64,000 bases of DNA, from assembly GCA_023374025.1 (NCBI GenBank), contig SIJG01000001.1, forward strand, positions 4,512,893 through 4,576,892, written 5' to 3'. The notes under the pieces are model-generated. The model ran no database searches. It saw nothing but the letters and a program-made list of their open reading frames with translations, and was not told the origin of the DNA. The stretch comes from Heterodera schachtii (lineage: Eukaryota; Nematoda; Chromadorea; Rhabditida; Heteroderidae). Made by a program: the position numbers and the translations under genes. Of this stretch, positions 22,986 through 33,859 are shown in pieces (the stretch's first letter is position 1; the number at the start of each line of letters is the position of its first letter).

Positions 22986-23519
22986 GGTTGATTAGTGACA
23001 AAGGGTGAGGATTAGTTTTTCAAAAGACAATTATAGAATTTTGCAATAGAAATTTATCAAAAATTGAAAATTTCTGACTCTAGGAATCCTTTTTTTAATT
23101 TTGTAGAAATACAGTCTTAGGTATTTTTCGATTTATTTAATTTTTTGTTTCTAATTTCTAAAATCCAAAATGATTACGAATAGTGGCATAAAATGAATGT
23201 TTCCGCGATAATATAAATTTTTTTTTGTGCATTTATAAGTGAAACAAAGCCGTAAAAAAGTACATGAAACAAAAAAAATCCTCACCCTTGTGAGAAGAAT
23301 TAAAATAAATTTATTGGAAAAATATTTCAATTTATAATTTTGCATGAGAAAAGTAATGCTATTGATAAAAATATTTCAATTTCTGCCGCCTGTATCGGAA
23401 ATATGTGCCAATTAAATTTTAACTCTCCAATTTTCCTTTCCCCTGTGTTTGTAACTTGAAAAAACCCTCCAAAATTATTTTATTATTTTATTTTTCTCAA
23501 AATTTGCTTTATATTATTT

Positions 23520-23765
23520 CCCCGCCCTCCCTTTCTCTCTCTCTCTCTCTCCCTCTCCTTTCCCTCTCTCCCTTTATCTCTCTCTCTCCCCTCCCTGTCC
23601 TCTCCCTCTCTCCATTTATCTCTCTCTCTCCCTCCCCCTCCTTCTCCCTCGCTCTCCCCTCCTTCTCCCTCCCCCTGTCCCTCCCTCTCCGCTCCCTCTC
23701 TCCCTCCCCCTGTCTCTCTTCCTCTCCACTCCTTATGCATCACTCTCTCCCCCTCTCTCTTGCGC
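23520..23765. repeat. CT-rich polypyrimidine tract (unit B)
   Basis: CTCTCTCCCTCCCC-type low complexity. It is about half the length of the unit A tract. Confidence 0.9.
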
Positions 23766-23769
23766 TCCA

Positions 23770-24014
23770 AATTTGTGTACATTCTCTCTCATGGAAATGT
23801 GGTAGAGTAAAGAACATTGATAAAAGAACGCACAGTCTCTGTTTCTTTTTCTCCCCTCTTCTGCGTCTATGCCTAAAGGCCCACAGGTGTTTTGTGTTTT
23901 CTTCACTTTAGGCATAGACGCAGAAGAGGGGAGAAAAAGAAACAGAGACTGTGCGTTCTTTTATCAATGTTCTTTACTCTACCACATTTCCATGAGAGAG
24001 AATGTACACAAATT
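23770..24014. repeat. 109-bp perfect inverted repeat with 27-bp loop
   Basis: 23770-23878 and 23906-24014 are exact reverse complements as far as I can read. Unit A has only one arm (15680-15795), diverged by a few bases, so the second arm arose after the segmental duplication, or was lost from A. Confidence 0.9.
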
Positions 24015-24214
24015 AGCATTAGAACAAATAAAAAGTGAGCAAAAGCGAAATAAAGTTTTGCATTTTCGTTCGTTTTTCCCTATTAACTTAATGCAATTTA
24101 AATTTGGGTGTTTGAATTTGAATTATTATTTTGTTAATCATTTGACACTTTGCTGATATTAATTGCTTTTTGTTCCGTCTAAATGTCTTTGGCCTGGAAT
24201 TTCTTCACTCTTTA

Positions 24215-24400
24215 AGTTTATGTTGGCAAAAAATTCGTCAATTTGGTGGTCCAAGGCCGTGAACTAAGGGCGGCACCGGCTCAAGCTGTAGGCGAACCTG
24301 CTGGAGGACAACATTCTGACGGAAATCGATTTGCCCGCTGAAGAGTTGTGCCAATGCGAACAGAATATTTGGCGAATTGATCCATTTTGAGGTGCAAATG
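24215..24400 (+). pseudogene. Unit B copy of the frameshifted fragment
   Basis: It retains KKFVNLVVQGRELRAAPAQ and the frame-shifted LLEDNILTEIDLPAEELC, EQNIWRIDPF stop, and lacks the N-terminal stretch present at 15990-16080. It carries the same frameshift as unit A, so the damage predates the duplication. Confidence 0.4.
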
Positions 24401-24500
24401 CGGATTTAAAAAAGAAAGTAAAAGCATTCGGCACAAAATGAAATAAAAACATTACAATTTTTAATATATTCACTTATTAAATTCACCAACAATAATAATT

Positions 24501-24845
24501 TTAAAAAACCATTATTAAACTTAAATGCATACTTCTTGGGTTTGTTATTAAATTCGAAACTTCGTTTTTCAGGAAATTTGTTTGAATTGAAATGACCAAT
24601 GCCAAAGTGCTCTCATTCAGCTGTTTAAACTTTGCTTCGCGCTGTCCGCGCGTGGCATCCAATTGACATATCCACGTGCGAACACTCGGGGCAACGGAAG
24701 CCCAATTTATTTGGCATTTATTGATGGCATTGTGCAAACATTTGGCCAAAACGGCACAATAAAGGCAATTTTGAATGAATTCGGAATGTTTTTGACAATT
24801 ATTTAGGAAAGAAATTATAAAGATTAATAAATTCCATTTTAACAA
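24501..24845 (-). CDS. Unidentified minus-strand ORF, unit B copy
   Basis: It encodes the same 114-residue frame as 16357-16701. See that entry for visible features; no family recognised. Confidence 0.35.
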   Translation of the reverse strand: MLKWNLLIFIISFLNNCQKHSEFIQNCLYCAVLAKCLHNAINKCQINWASVAPSVRTWICQLDATRGQREAKFKQLNESTLALVISIQTNFLKNEVSNLITNPRSMHLSLIMVF

Positions 24846-24851
24846 TTTCAG

Positions 24852-24981
24852 TCCGCCAAATTATTGCGTCAGTGGGTGGTACTTTTTGCGACCGGACCAT
24901 CCCATTTTTGACGAGATGGCCACCACTTGGGAGAAGTCATCAGTGAATTACTTGCAAATGTGTGGGGCAATAAGGGACTAA
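24852..24981 (+). CDS. Candidate 3'-terminal exon, unit B copy
   Basis: A duplicate of 16708-16837 (PPNYCVSGWYFLRPDHPIFD onward) with the same acceptor and stop. Confidence 0.4.
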
Positions 24982-25892
24982 TTGAGGCAATTAAAAATCA
25001 AATAAAACAAAATTTAAAAAATGGCAATAAAAATAAAATAAAATTAGAAAAATGATTGGATTAATAATAATATGATAATAAATTCAGATTCATGCAAAAC
25101 ATACGCGAAGTTATGACCAAGGACTGAACAGAAACGCAAAAAGGCAAATAAAATAAGGAATTAAAATTATGAAATTTAAAACTCGAATTGTAAGGTTAAA
25201 GTCTTATTTTTGCGGTGACTATTTTGGTGTTAATTGCATTCACCAAATTTTACGTGATGAAATGGGCGTTTGACCGAAATACACAGGTAAAAAAAAAATT
25301 ATTTGATATTTTAATTCATTTTGGTCATTAAATTTATTTATGGGTTTTAAACAATAGGTTAAAATTAAATATTGGGCAACTAATTTTGCTTAATTGTTTT
25401 TTATTAAATATTGGGCAACTAATTATGGTGTTTTTTTTGCCAATATTTTCAATCATTTTAGAAAAAATGGAAAAAGGGTGGCATTTATTTATTTTTTCGA
25501 TGACTTTAAAATCAACGGAATTGAAATTGATCTGGCTAAAAAACATATTTATTGTGAATTTTTCCTCCATTTTTCCTTTTAAATCAAATTCTTCTCTTAT
25601 TTCGTCAAAAAGCTGCTTCATTTTGGTCCTCAGCCCATTTTATGGTGTATTTTTATCCCCCTCTCCGGCTGGGACTTTACTATTTATTCGACACATAAAT
25701 TTATGAATTTACAGAGAAAACGCCCGAGGTGCTGAAGAAACGAATGGTGGAAGCGATGAGGTGCTTAATATATTAATATTAATTATTGGAAAATCAAAAC
25801 CAAAGCTTTTTTGCAAAAAGTCATCCCAAAAATAGAAAAATAAAAAATGTCGGATTAAAAAGAAATTGGTTGGGAGCTTTAGACATCTGTAG

Positions 25893-26554
25893 CAGGGCTG
25901 TTGCAAGTTTCGCTTTTCGCCTTTCGCTTTTTTGGGGCCTTTCGCCTTCGCCTTTTCGCTTTTTTGCTGAAAAGCGAAAGAAAAGTACACCCCTAAAGAT
26001 TGGGTTTTTAAAATAAACAAATGCATTTTCGTGGGAGAAAAAGCAAAAAATTAACACAAAGTTTTTACCAAATTTTTATGAAATAAAGTAAAATTTGCTT
26101 TTGTTTATTTATCTGTAGTCTGGTGTAGTGGTTAGTGCAGCAACCTTGACATTATTTTCTGTCAAGAGTTCGATGCCGCTTGACGGTTTTTTTTTTTAAT
26201 TTAATTTTTTTAATTTTAAAATTCGCCTGGCGCTACCTATCGGCATCGCCGGGCCCAAAAACAGTAAAAAATTCTTTCAAAATTGCAAAAATCTATCATT
26301 TTTTGGACAAATCTGTTAACAGATCCATCCAAATTTTCAAAATTTTTCCCGGCGGCGCCGCCCCCACCGCAAATAAACAGAACAGTTAAGCACAATAAAA
26401 GGTGAATTTTTTAGTCTTTTAAATTCATCTAATTGTTGAAAAAAATTTCGCCTTTTCGCTTTTTTTAGGCATTTCGCTTTCGCCTTTTCGCTTTTTATTT
26501 TGGTTTCGCTTTTTTCGCCTTTCGCTTTTTAGTTTTCCCTTTGCAACAGCCCTG
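25893..26554. mobile_element. hAT-like inverted-repeat element, word TTTCGCTTTTCGCC
   Basis: The duplication ATCTGTAG is perfect (25885-25892, 26555-26562). Ends are CAGGGCTGTTGCAA and TTGCAACAGCCCTG, the classical hAT CAGGGNTG form. Both ends are arrays of TTTCGCTTTTCGCC type in inverse orientation. The core has the junction motif GTACACCCCTAA, a tRNA-like block and GC-rich palindromes at 26232 and 26345. Confidence 0.9.
26110..26185 (+). repeat. tRNA-like (pol III box A/B) block, copy 2
   Basis: GTCTGGTGTAGTGGTTAGTG (box A-like) and AGAGTTCGATGCC (box B-like) are spaced about 40 bp apart. It lies inside the 25893-26554 element, so it was captured by, or is part of, that element. Confidence 0.5.
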
Positions 26555-26562
26555 ATCTGTAG

Positions 26563-26999
26563 GATTAAAAATTAAGTATTAAGTTGACTCAATTGTCATT
26601 TATTTTTCACTTGCAACATGCTATCGCTGCTGAGAAGAGTCTACAAAAAATTTCTTGAAAATAAAAACATCAAAAACCTCTAAATATGTTTTCTATGTGC
26701 TAAAAACTCACTCGGACTGAAAATAAAACTGGTAAAATTTTTTTGAGCTTTTCATACGATAAAATATTCGAAAATGCGCAACTTCTGCGTGTTCCCTTTT
26801 ATGCTAATTGCTTTGATTTGCAGGGCTCGGCTTTTTATCTTTTTACATATTTTTTTGCGATTCGCAAGAAATTATCAAAAAAAAGTATTTTTACTTCTTT
26901 TCTTTATTTTATTTTTTCTTTTCATCAGAGCGAGTTTTTAGCACATAAAAATATTGGACTTTTGGCTTATAAAATAATATTTTAATAATTTTTCTATAT
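26563..26999. other. AT-rich stretch, nothing recognised
   Basis: Phe/Tyr-rich open frames are composition effects. No splice-supported exon, repeat word or known motif was seen. Confidence 0.35.
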
Positions 27000-27007
27000 A
27001 TTGTCTG

Positions 27008-27513
27008 CGGAACCGCTCAGTTCGGCCCCCACGGTTCGGCCCTCATGGTTCGGCCCTCACGATTCGGCCCTCATGGTTCGGCCCTCACGATTCGGCCCCC
27101 ACGATTCGGCCCCAGCTCGTTTTTCCATGATAGCTTTTTTCTTTGGCATCCAAATCCATCAGTCTTGGTATCATTCGAGAGCTCTTCACATGCTCTATTA
27201 GCCTTACAAAAAGCGGATAGATTTTCAAGCCTGGAAAAAATTTTATTAAGAAAAAACTTCAAAAATTTCAACCTTTTTGCAATTTTCATGTATAACTTTT
27301 TTGGTATTTGTCTAATCGCAAAGCAATAGCTTAGAAAAAGCTTTTAAACACATTAAGCTTTTGAATGATACCAACAATGTTGGATTTGGTTGATAAAGAA
27401 AAAAGTTATAGAAAGTTGTAGAGGAAAAACATGGTGGGGCCGAATCGTAGGGGCCGAATCGTGAGGGCCGAACCGTGAGGGCCGAACTGTGGGGGCCGAA
27501 CTGAGGTAGACCG
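27008..27513. mobile_element. Inverted-repeat element, word TTCGGCCCTCACGA
   Basis: The duplication ATTGTCTG is perfect (27000-27007, 27514-27521). Seven copies of TCGGCCC(C/T)CA(C/T)G(A/G)T at the left face at least four inverse copies at the right. The core has the motifs TATCATTCGAGAGC and TGCTCTATTAGCCTTAC and is itself palindromic. A diverged half copy is at 33170-33345. Confidence 0.9.
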
Positions 27514-27949
27514 ATTGTCTGTCAATATTTTAATAAATTTAATTTTTTTGCAAAAAAAAAATTTTTTTGTGATCGACATTTGGGCATTATATTAGCAGTG
27601 ATGCTCGACAGTTTTGCCCTCGAATGACCAAGATTCGGTTTCGAATCATGAGAAATTCTTCAATCTCGAGGAGGAATTGATTCATTTTATGTAAATTAAA
27701 TTTAGAAAGACGATTTTATCCTCTTAAAGATCGAAAACTTGCCGCTGGGGAATTGAATTTTCATTTGACCATTTTTTGTCAAAATTATTTGGATAAAAAG
27801 ATGAAAAATTGTCAACCTTCAAACAAATCAAAGTGCAATCATTTCCACGCCCAAATTCTCCAAAAAATGGCACTTGGGCATATTCATGAAAAAAACGATT
27901 TTTTAAGCGGAGAAAAGTTAGGGCCTTGACATTTGTTCCAATTTTTGAC

Positions 27950-28425
27950 ATTCACGAATTTGCAATTGTTCACGCCCAAAAATTTTGCACAACAATTTTT
28001 GATCGATTTACAAAAATGCCTCTGATTGATCAGCGAAAACATTGGGTAATTTGGTAATGGGAAAATAGGCGCACTTTCACCAATCCGATGACATTGAATT
28101 TTAGGGCTAATTGCAAAACTTTAATTGAAATGAAAATTTAAATAAATTCAACTGCGTTTTGTCCATTAATTCGCTTAAATCGTCCGAATAAATGAAGCGC
28201 AACATCACTTTGAACGCTTCAGCATCGACGTCAGAGACGAGCACAGGACAATCCTTTTCAGTAGAAGCTAAAAATAATCAAATAATCAAAATATTTTAAT
28301 TTTCATTTTTCTTAATTTCTCCACCGATTGTGCCATTTGCATTTTCCGTCGCGTCCTTTTTAAACATTGTCTCAAAAACACTGGAAGAACTTATCAAGCT
28401 GTTTTTATGAATATGAACAAGCTGA
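27950..28425 (-). pseudogene. BTB-BACK pseudogene
   Basis: Minus-strand pieces in order: HKNSLISSSSVFETMFKKD (28420-28330, BTB core); after a TTTTTAG acceptor, ASTEKDCPVLVSDVDAEAFK and VMLRFIYSDDLSEL (28267-28150); then a BACK piece at about 28050-27955, NVFADQSEAFL, stop, IDQKLLCKIFGREQLQIREC. The stop TAA replaces the CAA (Gln) codon found in the paralogue at 53.5 kb. The piece between FIYSDDL and BACK is missing and there is no MATH region. It is a truncated, nonsense-mutated relative of the two BTB loci at 45.4 and 55.5 kb. Confidence 0.75.
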
Positions 28426-28430
28426 AAAAC

Positions 28431-28690
28431 CTGCTAAATGTAAAAAAGCAAAAACAACTAATTTTTGTAACATAAAAAATCAATATTTATTAACATTTTA
28501 TACCTTCTGTAGAATATATTTTGTAGTTGTTGTAAATTTTTATATGCATATATTTACCTGCTAAATGTAAAAAAGCAAAAACAACTAATTTTTGTAACAT
28601 AAAAAAATCAATATTTATTAACATTTTACACTTTCTGTAGAATATATTTTGTAGTTGTTGTAAATTTTTATATGCATATATTTACCTGCT
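28431..28690. repeat. 127-bp tandem dimer
   Basis: 28431-28557 and 28558-28684 are near-identical (CTGCTAAATGTAAAAAAGC start), followed by a few bases of a third unit. It lies just upstream of the BTB pseudogene. Confidence 0.85.
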
Positions 28691-28819
28691 AAATAGAAGA
28701 ATTTAACCATATTTCTTGAAAAAATCTGTTAACATATTAGCTAAAATCATAAAATTTGGTCATTTTTTGAACAAAATTTGTTAACAAATCAGAAGTAACG
28801 GCATCGCCCGACCCATTCC

Positions 28820-29190
28820 CTGTTCCTGAAAAGTTTTAAAAACTTGAATTTTTCTCAAGTTGATTTTTGTAATTCTGTTCAGAGTGATAAGAAAAGCTTG
28901 AAATTTTGAATGAAAATAATTTGACATGCGTTCTACCACCCTGCAAAATTTCAGAATTTTTTATGCACTCGGGGTTTTTTAAGAAAATCAGCTTCTTCCA
29001 GACTGAATGTCAACTTGGTGGTCAGGTTTTGAAAATATGAGGTTTTTGTAAAAAAGTTTTACGACTATGAAATATTCTGAAATTTTGCAGGGCGGTAGAA
29101 CTGATGTCAAAGTATTTTCATGCAAAATTTCACGCTTTTCTGATCACTCAGAACCGAATTACATTCTATGTCCATATTTTTCCCAGCCCT
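28820..29190. repeat. Imperfect inverted repeat of about 350 bp
   Basis: TTCTACCACCCTGCAAAATT (28932 on) pairs with AATTTTGCAGGGCGGTAGAA (29082 on), and TTCTGTTCAGAGTGAT pairs with ATCACTCAGAACCGAA. The right end reads CCCAGCCCTA, an hAT-like terminus. No target duplication was found, so it is a decayed element. Confidence 0.6.
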
Positions 29191-30265
29191 ACTCATAATT
29201 TGTAAAAAAAATTAATATCATGAATTAAATTTAGTTGCTTTTGTACAAATTACGAGTCTTTCGCTGAAAATTTTTATTTCCATTTTTTATAACGCTCTTT
29301 TTAATGGTTAAGTAACGATATTGCACCTTTCCAATGCCGAAGCAGGATTAGCAAAATGTAAATTACCGTCAAAATAATTGTGTTAAAATAGGCGGATTAC
29401 ACTGAGATGATCAGTAGACCATTTCTTAATGGTAAAAGCAATATTCCCAAAATGAGTTGAAGACGGAAATTTCAGAAAATTCTTTATGTGCAAAAAATTT
29501 TAGCTTTTTTAGCAAAAGTTAGAATAAGTATTTTATTTTGATTAATATTTTTTGCTAATAGTACGATCCAAAAACTAATGGCAAAAATTTTTTGGCTGTT
29601 AAAATTTTCCCTAAATATGATTATGACGGACAGAAAGTTTTTTTCCAAAAATTTCCCGGTTTAAAGGGTTTTTGGAGGTATTGATTCATCATGAAGGAAG
29701 GAAGATCTGATCACCTCGGTCTCATTGATATTTTTACTCCTATAAAAATTATGATTACATGAATTTTTTCAAGTTTTTAAATGGTTTTTAAAAAATTGAA
29801 GATAGTTTGTTATAATTTTCTAACGCCAAATTGGGGCCATTTTGGAAAAAATTCTAATTTATCTTTCTTTTATATTCTGAATTTATTTCAATGGTTATAT
29901 TTTTATTAAGGTATGCTTGGTAAGTTCACGGAAAGTGGTCTCATTCACGAAAATTGCGGTGCATATATTTGAAACGGAGAATATATATTTATCATCAGAC
30001 TTAAAAGCCAAATTTTCAACTTCAAAAACTGTCAGAAAAATAATAAAAAATCATTAACTTCATTTAGGGTTACAAACGTCCGACCTGACCGGGTCCGGAC
30101 TAGGATATCCGGCTTTTTAACGAAATCATTCAAAAAAGAAAAACCGTTTTATTATAAAAACGTGTTGTTTCTTAAAAAATGTTAACCTTCAATTATTTGC
30201 CAAAAAGCATCTTTTATGTTTTCCAAGATATGGGGGGCCCACCCTATACAAATTAATCATTTAAC
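29190..30265. other. No feature recognised
   Basis: About 1.1 kb of AT-rich sequence without a splice-supported exon or clear repeat. I searched the minus strand here for the expected next Fic exon (HPFxxGNGR) and did not see it. Confidence 0.4.
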
Positions 30266-30269
30266 TTAC

Positions 30270-30421
30270 AATTTTATAATGCGCACGGGCAGCCAACTCC
30301 GTCCAGTCCATTTTTTGATCACTGCGAATGTCATGTTTCTGCAGCTCCTCATTTAGCCATTGAATGAAGCCTTCCATTTCTTCCGGTATCTTATCCGGGT
30401 CCACTGCTTGGTGTTGTCCAA
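30270..30421 (-). pseudogene. Orphan exon of a FICD/Fic-1-like AMP transferase
   Basis: The minus strand reads VGQHQAVDPDKIPEEM, EGFIQWLNEELQKH, DIRSDQKMDWTELAARAHYK, IV, ending at donor ATT|GTAAGT with an AG before it. The pattern of a P-x-x-M-x-x-x-x-x-WLN segment followed by A-A-x-A-H-Y-K-(I/L)-V is the stretch just before the catalytic HPFxxGNGR loop in animal FICD proteins (ER-lumen AMPylation/deAMPylation of BiP, known for the family). The catalytic-loop exon, TPR part and membrane anchor are not seen on either side. Either introns are long and flanking exons unrecognised, or this is an isolated gene fragment in transposon-rich DNA. Confidence 0.6.
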
Positions 30422-30779
30422 CTTGATTTTTTCATGTTTAAATTAATACAAAAAATTCAAGAATTTTTTAAGTTTATAAAAAACCAAGCATAGGTGGGGG
30501 CTGAAAATTTGAAGAATTCTTTTAAAGTCAAAATTTAAAGTATTTTAATAAAGCTCATTGTTTTAAAAATGAATTTTCAAGTAAAAACTAACTACTTAGA
30601 ACTAACGATAATTTCGGTTAGATAGTGCCTTTATTTATAATATTAAAATCCTAGATATGTATTCAACCTTAAGGATATTTTCTTATTTTTTTTAAATGCT
30701 GTGTACAGATTATGCCACAATCCACAGGAAGGGCATTTGTGTGCGAGGAATAGCAAGAAAAAGCGCTTATATTCATCAA

Positions 30780-31560
30780 ATAAGAGGGAGCGAATTTTTA
30801 GGTTTTCACCTATTTTTTTTTACGGATAGCATATGCTGAGACAAGCGCAAAAAACACATTTTCTTCGATCACTTTTCGCCTTAGAGCGACTTTTTAGCAA
30901 CTACTTTCAACTATTTTCGCTTATGAAACTTTTTAGCAATATTTTGGCAGTTTTTTAGCAACTATTTAGGTACCTATTTTGCGATTTCATTTCAAAGCTA
31001 AACGAAAAAATTGGAAAATATACCAAAATGCAAAATTAATAGCTCAACTTGTAAGAAAATATTTATTTCTAAAATCTAACTCGAAATATTCAGCTTTATC
31101 CCTGTACCCCAGTTATGGTAGAAAAATATTTTGTCCTTCTCATTTCCCTAGTTAGCCCGGTATCGCGGTCTCTTACACTTCTCATGGCATTTTCTTATGG
31201 CATAACATTTATTTTGTATTCTCATTGTTTTCAATCACTCGGCATATCGAATGGTATCAAGTTCTAAAATTTGATTCATTTTGGGCGAGGTTATGAATAA
31301 TTTTCTGTCAGAAATTTTTATTTTGATGGTTTTTTAAGTAACGCCCATTTTGATGATTTTTGGTAACGACTCTTCACCAATCACTATGGACTAAAAAACC
31401 CGAAATATTGACAAAAATATGGACTAAAAAGCTCAAAGATGGCTAAATATGGACCAAAATAAGAACTAAAATCTGCCAAGATATATGTTTTAAACCTTCA
31501 AAAATTCATAAAAATTTATATGGACTAAAAACCTTCACCAAACCAAAAAATTTTGACACA
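30780..31560. repeat. Nested fragments of word-type elements
   Basis: 30885-30990 repeats TTTTTAGCAACTATTT, as in the element at 48388-48951. 31240-31370 carries the core ATCGAATGGTATCAAG and the word TTTTTTAAGTAACGCCCATT. 31390-31540 repeats ATATGGACTAAAAA about five times. Clear paired ends and target duplications were not found. Confidence 0.55.
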
Positions 31561-31614
31561 TATTCGGAAGCTTAATGTGTTAACTGACGGGTCCCGCTTA
31601 TACTATGTAAACAC

Positions 31615-32130
31615 GAGGGCTTCAATTTTTAGGTTCTAAAAAACTCCCAAAATAGGTGCTAAAAATGGGAAAATAGGTGCCAAAAAGTTCCGAATTTAAG
31701 GGTGTAAAATCGAAAATTTTCTTCAAAAAGCAAAAATATTATGCCAAATCATTAAGGATATATATAATTTTCAAAATCAACAATTCTCGTCAAGAATATA
31801 AATAAATAAATTTTGGCGATGATTTTTTGAGAATTTTTTTTTCTCAGGGGTGTGTTTTTGAAAATTTTCGGGTCAATTCTTGGAGGTGTATTTTTCCTTT
31901 TTTTTTTGCATTTTTGTTAAAATAAATTTTGGCAAAACGCCAAAATAGGCGAAAATAATTTTTTCAAAAAATTTTAGGTTTTTTAGTTGCTAAAAATAAA
32001 AACCTAGAAAATAGGTGCTAATAACTCGAAAAGTAGCTTAAAAACCCCCCAAAAAATATTTTTTTCGTGCGTTTCAGACCATAAGGAGCTCAGGAAAAAA
32101 ATAGGTAAAAATCTAATAATTGGAGCTCTA
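31615..32130. mobile_element. Inverted-repeat element, word AAAATAGGTGCTAAAAA
   Basis: The duplication GTAAACAC is perfect (31607-31614, 32131-32138). The right end TTGGAGCTCTA and left end GAGGGCTTCAA are imperfect inverses. AATAGGTGC(T/C)AAAA occurs at both ends in inverse sense. The core AATTCTTGGAGGTGTATTTT, then TTGCATTTTTGTTAA, also occurs at 38760-38810 and, inverted, at 48600-48670. Confidence 0.8.
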
Positions 32131-32138
32131 GTAAACAC

Positions 32139-33165
32139 TCTCAACAAAAAAATCCAAAACTTTCAACACAAAAAACAAAACGCCACACAACACAACAACG
32201 CCATGGAATTTAGTCACAAACACCAAATTTTTATATAAGGATTTTTGGATTCCTTTTAAGTTTTGTCTTAAATAATAAATTTTAATTTTTTAATTGGATT
32301 TTATATAGGTAAAATTTATTGTTTCCATAGAAGATAACATATAGGCCTTTGCTTAAATGATTTTTGAAATCAGCTAAATTATGCTAAATTTAGGACTAAG
32401 AAATTTTCTATATCCAACAAAAAACTTTCGCAAAAAAAGTCAAGAGGAAAACATGCGCGAAACATTTCTATCAATTAAAATGAAAAAGTAAGAGTCAATA
32501 TTTAACAAATTTTATAAATTATAAATAAATTAATATTCGCAAAATAGGCACCTAAAAAGGCAGAAAAAACGAAAAAATATATTAATTTTTTTTCCTTTAA
32601 CTCCAATTTTCATCCAAAATTTTTCACATCAGACCCCCATTCTTACCAGTACTTGTTTTTCCCGGTTCCTGGTTGCCCTACCGGGACCGGGACTTGAGAT
32701 TTTTAAAACTCGGGAACCGCGACCGAGACCTCGGAGGACCGGGAATTACCTCCCGGTCCCGCTGCACTCCAGATAAAAAAATAAAATAAAATACATATTG
32801 TAATACAAAACGGATTTTTCTAGTATTTTAATTTTTGAAAACTCCCAACGGAGTTCAGATTTTTGTGAAAAATCGAAATTTTCCTGAGTTTCTGGAAAAA
32901 ATTATTTCACTTTATGTAAGAAAACTAAATAAAATACATAAAATTCTCCCAATTTTCTTTATTTTTGTGTTTTATTCTCTAACTTTGTCCAACCCTGGAA
33001 TGAGTTATGAATTTCCAGGCCAAAAAATGAAAAATTTATAAAATATTAAAAATAAATATGAGAAATATTTCCCTTTTACACTAAGTCATTAAAAATCTGT
33101 CAAAAATAATCGCCCAGTCCCCATTTATCCCACACTCTCTAATTATCCCTCAGTCTCTATGGAGG
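32139..33165. other. No gene; decayed repeats
   Basis: 32640-32765 has CCCGGTTCC, GGGACCGGGAC and CCTCCCGGTCCC, resembling the CGGGA-type words at 60362-60552. The remainder is AT-rich with no supported exon. Confidence 0.4.
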
Positions 33166-33169
33166 TAGA

Positions 33170-33345
33170 AAAATAATCCGCCACGGGCGGAACCCGTCAC
33201 TCGGGCACTCACGATTGGCCCCCCACGGTTGGGCCCCAGCATGTTTTTCCACTGTGACTTTTTTCATTGGCATCCAAATCCATCGAAAGCCCTTCACATG
33301 TTCTATTAGCCTTACAAAAAGCGAAAATATTTTAAGCCTAGAAAA
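33170..33345. mobile_element. Half copy of the 27008-27513 element
   Basis: It contains CACGATTGGCCCCCCACGGT, TTGGGCCCCAGC, then TTTTTCCACTGTGACTTTTT and CATTGGCATCCAAATCCATC, TTCACATGTTCTATTAGCC, matching the left half of that element with drifted words. Confidence 0.65.
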
Positions 33346-33859
33346 TGATTTATTATGAAAAAATTTCAAAAATACGTAGACCGCGCCAACCAGAAAAGCG
33401 CAGTTAGAAAAACGCTGAAAACATTTGTTCAGCGGTTTAAAGATTTTGCTCCAAAAAGTTAATTTTTGTTTATTGTCACAACACCCCGAAATATTTAACT
33501 TAAATGATGGTGAGACAGAAAATTCAACTCAAAGTTGTTAATATAATTTTGCTTTCTTTCTTATTTTGCCATTTTTTAAAAAGTATTTTCAAAAAATTTA
33601 TTTGAGAAAAATTAATGAATTTGATATTTCTGAAAAAGCATACTTCATTTTATAAAAAATATTTTTTTTTGTGTTTTTTTATTATTATTATTATTAAATT
33701 TTTGGCGAATTTTAAAGAATATATGATGTGGGGATATAGGGCGATAGAGACCGCGTATGCATTTGTATGATTTCCCTTTGTTTGCATCATATTTATGTCA
33801 AGGAAATGGAATTGAAACAAAAATATAACGTCAAACAAAAAAAAGTCGGTTTTTCCCTG

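Larger units (their letters stand above)
18673..25400. repeat. Tandem segmental duplication, unit B
   Basis: The second copy of the unit at 10738-17255. It differs by the insertion at 19467-20200, a run of about 30 G at 20265-20290, a shorter micro-exon set, about 400 bp of extra AT-rich sequence (22390-22780), loss of the 15200-15635 element, and an inverted duplication forming a hairpin at 23770-24014. Confidence 0.85.

Noticed and set aside
27001..27201. Arg/Pro/His repeat protein
   Set aside because: Translation of the TTCGGCCCTCACGA word array; it is bounded by a transposon end and target duplication.
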